Source of the DNA: Apostichopus californicus | Lineage: Eukaryota; Echinodermata; Holothuroidea; Aspidochirotida; Stichopodidae | DNA: 23,758 bases | Direction of reading: 5' to 3' | NCBI GenBank assembly: GCA_020650975.1 | Contig: JAIPMN010000642.1 | Coordinates: 1 to 23,758 of the forward strand | Part shown: positions 1-9,600 of the stretch, in pieces | How the letters are laid out: every line of letters begins with the position of its first letter | How positions within the stretch are numbered: the first letter of the stretch is position 1 | The notes under the pieces: model-generated | Told to the model about the DNA's origin: nothing | Database searches by the model: none | What the model saw: only the letters and a program-made list of their open reading frames with translations | Program-made: the position numbers and the translations under genes

Positions 1-2119
1 TATATATACATACATATATATATGTTGAAATGATAGTGAGTTGGAAAATCCAGAACAGTGAAAAAACTTCCAGCCTACTAGTAAGGAAAGGAGATGAATG
101 TAGGTGGTCTTTGAGAAATATAGAGATCATTAGATGCTGTAGTTTGTAGAGGATTCATGCTTAAGTTGAGAAGTCAACATGGATATTTGTCAAGTGCAAT
201 AAGTGTGAGCTTCTGTAAGGGTTGATTTTTTTATATACAAGAAGTAAATACTTGATGACTTCTTGGTTTAAAGGTGGTATGCTTGCGACACAGAGAACCA
301 ACGAATGTTCTTAAATTTATCAAGTTTTTAAATGTTTACTCCACTCTTGTTATAAAGAAGTGTCTGTTAGGCTCAAAAAAAGACTTTTTTCATTTTGACT
401 TTATTTCTTTATATTTAAAGGTACTTTTTAATACCCAGAAGAAAGTGTGTCACTGAATCACAGTGCTATTAAATGTGTGACAGTTTTGGGGAATATCAAA
501 TAACTTTGTAAAAGTGAAATGTCTGATCCATGGGTGCTCCTTCATCCTCTAGTTTATCCTTTCAGTGGTTTACTTTACTTTCATTGTGGTCGGAATTTAC
601 TTGAATACCATATTCTTTTCTAGATCATCATCCTTTTCTTGTGGTGGATGGGTTAACTACTTTTAAAAATATGTAGATTTTTTTGTTTTGTTTTTTAGGC
701 AAAGGTAAATGTTTCTGTTAGCTATAAGGATAAAACTTTTAATCAATTGGAGAGTGAAATGCTTTTCCTCTTTTTCGTTTTGACAATTTTTCTGCTTCTT
801 TTTTCTCTAAGGTGAATAATTTTTGTATTTCATTCCAGATCATGAAATGTTTTTGATGGTGTCTAAAATGTCAAGTTTGTTAATATTAACCGTGGACATT
901 CTGTGGAATAATTGTGAGCGGTTACCAATGCAATAATGTATATGCATTTACTGATCTGTTTGGATACCGGTTCATCTTTAAATTTTTGGAATAGCCTCAT
1001 TCTGTGTTACGAAAAAGCTGCTATTACAAAAGATATTTAATAATTTAAATGAATTTATCAGAATTTTAATGAAGTGTCTTGATTTTCCAAGTGAAATTAA
1101 TGGATTTAGTCTGTTGGTTTTGCCAGCCAGATAAAACAATGGCTTTAACTCCATTGGGTTGAAACCAGTTTCAGGGAGGTTAAAATGATGATATTTTGGA
1201 ATATTGATAACAATATTTTGGAGAACTTTAAATTATAATAGAGACAGATGGTTACCAGTGAACTATGCATGATGGTTTCTGATAAATGTTAATTACGTGG
1301 ATGGCATTTTGCATTCATTATCCTATGTCATGCTCTGCCCCTTACTTTAGTTGTTCAGTGTAACATCTATTTTTGTGCAATATTTTTGAAATAACCACGT
1401 TTAATCTCCAAGTATCCCACACAATTACAAATAAAATACATTTCAAGGGGTGTGGTTGCAAGGTCTGACATCTAGCATCACTTGTAGTGTGATGTGCGAA
1501 ATGCAGCTATCAACCACTATATAAGACGGGCGTTTTCAATAGTTGACCCTTTTGCCAAAATTTGGCCTGCAGAAAGACTTCATTCAGTTACTAATGGGAT
1601 ATTCAGACCCTTAAAGGCATAAGTAGGCTTTGAGCGCTCTACTGGCTTATCCTAAAAATTCATCAATTTAGTTGAAGTGAGATTTCGGTTCTGCTTGGCC
1701 CTTTTACACCAGCCAAGTTTGTTCAATCTGGACCTCGTAGAAAATTATTAATTGAAAACCCCTAGCACGAGAGATCCAGCTTATCATTTAGTTTTGCTAG
1801 TGCAGACCTGACCACCAATATCTCTTGTAAGTTATTTAAGTTGTGTTATATTCCTCTATCATTTCTTTATATGGTGGTGGTGGTTATCTTCTTCCATTTG
1901 TTTCCGTTTAACCTTTTGAAAATGAGATGTGCTCTTATTCAATTTGCAACCGAATATGAAACGAATCAGAGAATTGAGGGCAGCATTGCGAAATAACATT
2001 TAAAATACTGCCTGTCAGAAAATTATGAAGCTGTGTATTCTGAGGCATATTTAGGGTATTCGTGTAGGTCTATAATGTGGTCTGTATGCAAGGTCGTTCT
2101 AATAACTACTTTACTTGTT

Positions 2120-2170
2120 GTGGGGGGTTGAATGGGGGATGTGCACCCCCCTCCTCCCCCCCCCCATCCC
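2120..2170. repeat. G-tract/C-tract pair, probable repeat relic
   Basis: A run of G tracts (about 2120-2138) is followed after a short spacer by long C tracts (about 2144-2165), so the strand could fold on itself. G/C-tract ends of this kind also occur in the hAT-like elements at 11505-11830 and 20635-20980, but no terminal repeats or target duplication are recognisable here. I see it as a degraded repeat end at most. Confidence 0.3.
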
Positions 2171-2730
2171 AAAATATGTCCTGGATCCGCACATGAAACA
2201 CGTCACAGAATGAACTTATGTCTTCCTGCTGCAGTAAGAAGATCCTTCCTCTTATTTTCTACTTTGACTAGTCAGAATTCTTTGTTCTATAGAGAATTCT
2301 AAAGAGGCTTGTATATATTAGTACTACACTTCATACTGCCTACGTACAACTCCATGCGTAATAGAAACTTTGATTATTATGCCAATAGTTGATTTATCTT
2401 TTGTTTTTTTTTCTATTTTTGGGGTCTATTTTCTGTGACTTGTGGTCCCTTGAACGATGTTATATATTATACTTCAATAAAGTTTGCAAAATTCAACAAC
2501 CAATAAAAAATATTTTCTGTTTTAGTAATTTCAAAGTTTTCATAAGGTCAGTGTTTATCTCCACGGCCTTTAATAATCCTCTTTTCCTTTCATCTTACCT
2601 CTCCTTCGTTGTGTCTAATTTTGCTTTATCCGTTGCTCATTTTGTCCAATTTAAACTTTCTGTCTGTTTGTGTGTGTGTCCACCTGTGTCTTTTAGCGTG
2701 TTCTTCGTTTGTTTTCGTTTCAGTTAGCTT

Positions 2731-2752
2731 CTGAAGATCCTAGGATCGAAAC
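2731..2752 (+). repeat. CTGAAGA-stem-CGAAAC motif, retroelement-type relic
   Basis: The sequence reads CTGAAGA, then a 12-nt perfect palindrome (GATCCTAGGATC, 2736-2747), then CGAAAC, after a T/C-rich leader. This order recalls the dispersed stem motifs near retroelement ends in many animals and loosely the hammerhead core, but a hammerhead needs CTGATGA and flanking helices that I cannot find. No coding part of an element is visible nearby. Confidence 0.3.
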
Positions 2753-4490
2753 ATCACAATCCTCTTAACTTTGACATATTTACCTACACAGGCTTTTTGC
2801 AGTAGATAAGCTGTTTTGCTAACCGGTATTTCTCTCATTAATCTCACAGTTAATTGGTTCAAATTTGTTGTGTTTATAAAACTTACAAAGAAAGCAAAAG
2901 TTTTCTTAATTTACCGTCTTTCCAGAAATAAGAAAACAAAGCAAGCCATTGGAAGAAGAAACTGACATTTAAATTGACTCAGTACAATAGAAACTTCATG
3001 GTGTACTACTAGAACTAAAATGTATACAACTAAACCCCCTCCCACCCCCTCCCCACATTAGTAGAAAGAAGTGCTAATTTGTTAAGGTCTACAGCCTCAA
3101 GTCCAAGGTTATTACTATTTCAATTTAGGCTTCAAATTATTACAGGGTTGTATTGGTATATTAATAAGTGTTTATCAGAATTGTCAGCCCAATAACAAAT
3201 GACAACTATTTTCCTATTATGGTAAATTTTCCCCAGAAATAAATTATAATATTTTGCTGCATATCAAAGTGCAAAAGTGTCTTCAAATATTGTCACATTC
3301 CTGAAATAACTGTTAGCTATAAGAACATGTATGATGGAAATGAAACCAAAAGAGATCAAATCGTAGATTGAAAGAATGAAATCTATATTATAATTTTGTA
3401 ATGTAATAAAACAGGAAAAGGATCATTTCAAAATGTAAAATAAGAATAAAATCAAAAAGCTAAATTTTTACCCCAGTGAAAAGGGCATAAGAAGAAAATA
3501 TTAAACAAAAAGGTCTTTCAAGAAAACCGAAAATCCTACTCTATTTCATTTTTGAAAGATGTTTAATAATTCACATATTCTTTCGAAATTTCTGGCATAT
3601 CACTACCATTGCAGTTTTTCCATTGATAAAGAATGTTTTTATACAAGCAACGATTAATGGATTTTTCAAGAAATTTCAAGAAAATTTCAATTTTTTATTC
3701 TATTAAATTAATTTTTGATGGTACTCTACTTAATGATATTCTACCATAGTCTTCTTTTGAAGACAATCTTTACATTGCATCCCTACAGTAAACCAAACTC
3801 TTGGAAACTCAATCAACGAAACAACCATTCTTTAAACATTTAATGGTCCAACACATCACCGTTGTTTGCTGCCACACAACTGTGGTGTGGGTAACAGTAC
3901 AGATGCGAAACGTGTTAATATTAACCTTAATATAATTCCTAACCATCTACTTTATAAAAGCAAAGGTTAATGATGGTAGGCGGACAACCTCTTGTAGAAA
4001 CAAACCGCCGTTGTATATTATGCATAAATTGTATTGCTGGCACTTGGGCATAGACTAAAGACTTTACATTTAATAATTGCTAAACGAACTAGATCAAACT
4101 GAACGTATTCTAATCACACAAATAAAACATTAATAATAATTATCAGCATGCAACGAAACTAACGATAGATTTATAAGAAAAATGACGAAATGATGAAAAA
4201 TTATTTTCCCCTTTTTTTTTAGTTGACGATTCATAACTTTGCCTTTTTTTCCCCCAAATAATGTTTACTCAATTCGATTTGATTTAATCGAAAAACAAAA
4301 TACCCGAACAATGAATAGAAGAAGGGATAAAACTTGAACCTATCACGTAGATAAAGATATCAAATGGTTTTCCAGGATGACTTTATGCAGAAAAAAGTTA
4401 GTCTTGTTATGTCATTATCCAAGAAAACCGACAATTGAGCGCTTCTTAAGTCTCTGTTACTATTTCCGTTTCTAATGATATTCAGCTTTA

Positions 4491-4543
4491 AAATACACTC
4501 TGGAATTCAAATACACTCTGGAATTTCAAATCTCTGGAATTCC
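4491..4543. repeat. Short tandem repeat, 18-19 bp unit, about 2.8 copies
   Basis: The unit AAATACACTCTGGAATTC appears at 4491-4508, again at 4509-4527 with one extra T, and in shortened form (AAATCTCTGGAATTCC) at 4528-4543. It is a simple direct repeat in non-coding DNA and no function is apparent. Confidence 0.75.
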
Positions 4544-5727
4544 CCTTTTAAGGGTAAAATTGATTACGATGTCGTGTCCTCCGTGCAATGTCCCGCTAAT
4601 ATTACTCAATTGGTTTTTAAATTCTAATAAGTCAACCAAAAACATGATCTTGTTTGACTTCATATTAACAACAAGAGTACCATCGAATGACATTCGACAT
4701 CATTTTTCTCCTTGACAAATCTGTAATGTATTGTAGACATTCCATTTGACTCTGTAAAAGTTGAGTTTTGGGTTTGCATCTGAGAACTTACCAAAACTGT
4801 CTGTGTATTAGACTAAATGTTAAGGTCACTTAAATTGATGAACCCCAGCTGGTTTAAAGGGTCTTTCCTCATTTGTTATATATATATAGACTAATAACAG
4901 TGTTTTCTACAACATACCAGAATCAGATTTTGAGCTTATAACTCATCCTTTAAGGGCAGTATAGGCAAAACCTGATCTTAATAACAAAATTTTTCACAAA
5001 AGAAAAAGAGGCAGCTACCAATGTGATCTGCTGGATCTTATCATTTAAAGGTATTTAATATGAAAGACTGATAATAAAATAACTTCAACAAATGCCATAT
5101 TTTGGAAGTGAATGAAGTCTCAAGAGAAATTCTTAACGTTTTGAAACAAATTCGTGGTAGCAAATATGGCAGAACCTGATGACTGGAAGAGAATCGTTAA
5201 TTCAAAGGATAAAATCCGACCTAGAAATTCAAGCAACCTAATAGAGAGTTTTCTTGTTTCTAAGTATTTTTACCATTGAGTGTTGTCCAATTGTTTCTCA
5301 ATATTAAAGAAGAGTAACATGTTTAATAAAGACACTATTAAGATAATTAAAGAACTTACTTTAATACAATGCTTTTACTTTAATTGCAATTACTTTAATG
5401 CTTCACATAGTCGTAAACTCTTACATTATCTCTCTTACAATTTCCATTTCGCACTTCATTACTTAACACAATTCTCCAACAGCACCCCACCCGTACTCTC
5501 CAGGCCCAATGTGTTATCACCTTATCCTCATATCAGGTTAAATGTGTAGATTGAGGAATGCTTTTTCTCCGATCTATGTATTTTTACCGATCAGCTTTAA
5601 GACAGAGTTTTGGTCGACAGTTTTACCAATCACTCAGAGCATTACTCATTTAACACTGTAAACAAAGCATAAAATCCCCTCCACCAAAAGATTTATCAAG
5701 ATTAACAGAGAAGAGAGTCAAAGACCT

Positions 5728-5847
5728 AATTCAAGTAAAATCTTGTAAGGAAGAGGTTTGGGTCCATCATTCAAGTATGCTCTTGTAAGGAAGAGGTTTG
5801 GGTCCATTATTCTAGTATGCTCTTGTAAGGAAGACGTTTGGTTCCAT
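5728..5847. repeat. 40-bp minisatellite, about three copies
   Basis: Copies start at 5741, 5781 and 5821 with an exact 40-bp period. Each begins TCTTGTAAGGAAGA. The first two differ at only a few bases; the third is cut at about 5847. A partial copy of the unit's end (TTCAAGTA) precedes the array at 5728-5740. It lies about 600 bp beyond the SDF4 stop codon, in its downstream flank. The array creates a repeated short open frame on the minus strand, which I regard as an accident of the repeat. Confidence 0.85.
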
Positions 5848-6450
5848 ATCCATAGATTCGACAGCCCAGATGCTATAAAATTGTGGATGTTATTTGAAAG
5901 AACGAAAAACAAAGTGAAGATCTTGATGCTACTCTAGAAACAGGAACAGAAACTATTAATTAATCAAACAATTGTTCTCCTTGTGTAATATGATGAATGA
6001 CAGCAATTGTTTCTAAAAATTATCAAAGAGTTGTTATTCCACTCAATTATGTGTTAACTTCATCCATTCCCAGTTTTGTTTTAGAATTTTTGGAAAAAAA
6101 TTTCAGATAGCAAAGAACCATTTCAAGGTGTCTACTTTTCCACCTCAAATTCCTATTTAATTCTTAGTTAACTATTTGTTAATTGGTTAATCAGGACGAC
6201 AAGTTCTTAATTAAACTCAAGAATATAACTCCATTAATTTGGCAATCGACTAAACAAATATTTGAGTGTAACACACCTCATTTCTTATAAATTTTTACCC
6301 CCACCCCATTTTTTGTATGAAGAATCATTTCATCTCAAAGCCAAGTTGATTTTGATACAGTTAGCACACAGAAGAATTAGAAGTCACCATGGTTACCAAT
6401 CACTTCCCATAATACCCAATCCAAGAAAAAAAAATTGTTTCCGCATGCGG
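5848..6450 (-). other. SDF4 3' flank, probably containing its 3' UTR
   Basis: This stretch follows the SDF4 stop codon on the minus strand. No canonical AATAAA on the minus strand is found between 5848 and 6450. The variant ATTAAA occurs at 6161-6156, about 290 nt past the stop, and is the best candidate polyadenylation signal visible. The 3' end is therefore uncertain. Confidence 0.4.
6156..6161 (-). terminator. Candidate SDF4 polyadenylation signal (ATTAAA)
   Basis: The plus strand reads TTTAAT, which is ATTAAA on the transcribed strand, about 290 nt after the SDF4 stop codon. ATTAAA is the commonest variant signal in animals, but such hexamers arise often by chance in AT-rich DNA. Confidence 0.25.
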
Positions 6451-6627
6451 TTAGAATTCATCGTGCACATTTCTGGCATAATTGTAAACTTTGCTTCCGA
6501 TGAATATGTAGTAACTTCCAAGGACCTCGTGCGGTGAGAGAAGGTGATCGCTATTGTCGTCTGCTGCCCCCATTAGGTGACGTGCCTCCCCTTCGGCGTG
6601 CTGTTTGTTTTTAGGGTCCATGTAAGC
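6451..6627 (-). CDS. SDF4: SDF4 coding exon 6 (last)
   Basis: This exon codes residues 378-435 and the TAA stop. It holds the sixth EF loop (D400-E411, with N402, D404 and E411) and the HDEF tail. The acceptor is TGCAG before GCTTACATG, in phase 0. YMDP at its start and SKVYNYAR near its end match the Cab45 C-terminal region. Confidence 0.95.
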   Translation of the reverse strand, partial: AYMDPKNKQHAEGEARHLMGAADDNSDHLLSPHEVLGSYYIFIGSKVYNYARNVHDEF

Positions 6628-9600
6628 CTGCAGTAACAGAAAGAACACCATGCCACTTGAACAAATTTTCTTTGCGATCCTTCATGAAATAATTTACTTT
6701 TTTCGGCAGTATTCTTAAAATATATCGGCTATTTACAATTTTTTTTTTTCAAAACTTGACAACCTTTTGATGTATTGGAACAAGTTTTTAAATATTGAAA
6801 ATATTTTAGCAATTTACAGTTGCCCAAAGTTTGACAAAACTCCCAACTTTGTGGGTTTATCACTCAAAGAGAATAAATGAGTGATTACCTATTGTTTCAA
6901 GTTCAATTCTAACTGAGGAGGTTTCGTAATTATTAATGACATTTAAAGTTCAGGTCAGTACTATTACATAACAGCCAATATATGGAAAGAAAAAACACCT
7001 TCCTTTCATAATTTTCTCTGTTATTATTCTTTCTGCTCTCTTTATTTTAGTAATATTTCATACAGTTAAAATCAACACAGTAAAATGTAACTCAAAAAGG
7101 GGGAAGGGGGGATAAATTTGGCAAAATAGTATGCTTTTGAAACCTCACAAACATTCCAGAGTATACTGAACATGTTCTAAATTATTACAATGAATACAGA
7201 TATACCTAGAATAAATTCTAGACAACTTACAAAAATGAATATTCAATTTAAATAATATATTCAATATAACTTATCAATCCAAGATCCTTAATGTTTTAAT
7301 GTACTACTTTAAACTTATCTGACAAACTTTTCTTTACATCTGCAACTTCTAAAGATCATTTCATTCTACAATCACAAGTGTTGATGATAATATGGTTTTC
7401 TTATTTTGCTTCTCTTTTCTTTTCCTCTCTAAATTCTCTTTTTTCTTAAATTTACCTTGAGTTCATCCTGGGAAGCTATTCCATCTGTTTCTACAATCAC
7501 AAGTTTTGATTATAATATGGTTGTTTTTTTTCTCCTCTTTTTTAAATTTTTCCTCTCTAAATTCTCTTGTTTCTTAAACTTACCTTAAGTTCTTCCTGGG
7601 AAGCTATTCCATCTTTGTTCATGTCTATTCTCGTCTCAAACTCTTCTCTCCTTCCCCTAATCCATTCGTCCTCTTTCTCCATCTTCAGAAGGTCTACTTC
7701 TTTACTGATGGGAACTGACACAAACTCGGCCAACGTCAGCTTCTTGTCTCCGTTTTGATCTGCAAAAATGAATGAATATCCCTCGAGAATATTGTTTTTA
7801 TTTCACCTTTTCTTTAACTGTTCGACAGAGGAATTAGTTGAGGGACTGTCGAGGATCGTCAACAGACCACGATACTAGTTCTTGACAAGATAGCACCTGG
7901 GTTGATCAATGTAGCAGTCTGCACTGATCACACTCCCCTAATTCATGGAGTCCTTTTTCCACTACTAATGTAGAGTTAATAATACTCTGGGTGAGAATTA
8001 ATATCTTGTTGATTCTTAGACTCTAGGTGAGAGTTACTATCTTGTTGATTCTTAGACTGTGTGTGAGAGTTAACATCTTGTTGATTCTTAGACTCTTGGT
8101 TGATCGACATATCAGTCTGCTCTGATTACATTCAACTAATTCGTGGAGTACTTCTTCCACTACTAAGGTAGAGTTAATAATACTCTGGGTGAGAGTTAAT
8201 ATCTTGTTGATTCTTAGACTCTAGGTGAGAGTTAATATCTTATTGATTCTTTGACTCTTGGTTGATCAAGTAATCAATCTGCTCTGATTACACTCACCTA
8301 ATTCATGTAGTACTTCCTCCACTACTATGTTCAGCATCCTCTCGCTATGCTCGGGATGCATGAAGGAGACAAACTCCTCCGAATTTAGGGCATCATCGCC
8401 GTCTTCATCAGCCGTCTCCCATCGGTCTCTGTAAATAGCGTTATCCTCTGTTGGAGAGAGAACGAAACGGATAAACGATTTAATGTGTGGACGGTGAGTA
8501 TGCTTACGATGCTAATCTGAAGACACAATCCCATGCATGGCATACCATGAGGGCTCACATCACAGTTCCTTTTATTTATTTGTTAATAAAAGGATTGGTA
8601 TTTGTTAACGTTAGTGACAATACTGGACTTACTGCGAGCCTCTCTTATCTGTCTTGATTACTCTGTTGTACTTTCCCCATCTATTTATTGTAGCTTATTA
8701 ACTGGTAACTGACAATGAACAATTCACCCCCCCCCCCTGCCCCTCAATATATCCACATCTGGGTCACCGTCAATGTCCACTTTCTACCAAATTTACACTT
8801 ACACGGTCAACAGCCCGTTACTGGTGATTGATTTCCACTGACAGGAATCACGTGACTGTTTATTGTTTTAACGTTGTGGAAACTTTGGGTAACATAACAC
8901 ACTACTGTGCAGTCTGTTACGAGCCTTCGTTGGAACGTTGTGAAAACACGGGTAACATTACACGATACGGATCGGTCTGTTAATACGTACCTTCGTCGTG
9001 CTCCTGTAAGACCTGCTTCCCTTTCTTGAATTTCTCTATTTTATTTTTGCTGTATCCCCTCTGCTTCAGGAACTGTATTGTATACTCATCCCAAGTCAGC
9101 TTACCTGACAGAAAGAAAAAGCAAGCAACAGTTGAATTCCAAACCTAGTTTCTGAAAGGTCAGTGCCAGTGATTTCACTGGGCTGTTTAATGTTCATGTA
9201 TAGAGACGGAATGTTCACCACTCACATGTTCGATGTAACAGTTACTTTGATCTCAGATCAATCAGATCTGTTTTAATCTGGATAAACATAATCAATCTCA
9301 CAATTCTGCAGAGGATACAAAGCAAATTATGGAATATGACAGCCTTGCCATATTGTGAGTAGGTTTACAATCCCCCCCCTCCCCACATAACCCCCACCAC
9401 CACCACTTGCTAGTGCAGCTATAAACTTACCATCTGAATCTGTGTCTACTTTAGGGAAGACTGTTTTACTTGCTTCAACTGCCTCTCTGAAATGTTCCTT
9501 GGTTTTAAGAGTTATCCAATCGATAAGTTCTTTCAAAGAAAGACGAGCATCTCCATCTGTGTCAACTCTATGACGAAACAATTAGAAAACCCTGTTAGCA

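Larger units (their letters stand above)
1..5727. other. AT-rich non-coding spacer, no gene recognised
   Basis: No exon, RNA gene or complete mobile element is recognised here on either strand. Open frames are short and low in complexity (runs of F, S, L, K) and resemble no family I know. It begins with a short TA/CATA microsatellite (about 1-23). Minor items inside are listed separately: a G/C-tract pair near 2120-2170, a stem motif at 2731-2752 and a short direct repeat at 4491-4543. The nearest gene, SDF4, ends at 6451 and is transcribed towards this region, so the right part is its downstream flank. Confidence 0.6.

Noticed and set aside
2389-2727. 112-residue plus-strand open frame
   Set aside because: The composition is hydrophobic and T-rich, with no recognisable domain; it ends in a pyrimidine-rich leader of a repeat-like motif.
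5741-5847. CRISPR-like regular repeats
   Set aside because: The copies are directly adjacent with no unique spacers, and the genome is animal; this is a minisatellite.
6262-6537. Plus-strand open frame overlapping SDF4 exon 6
   Set aside because: It is antisense to the genuine exon encoding the sixth EF-hand and HDEF tail, with no independent support.
7991-8260. 36-bp repeats resembling a CRISPR array
   Set aside because: The repeats abut each other without spacers and lie in an intron of an animal gene.
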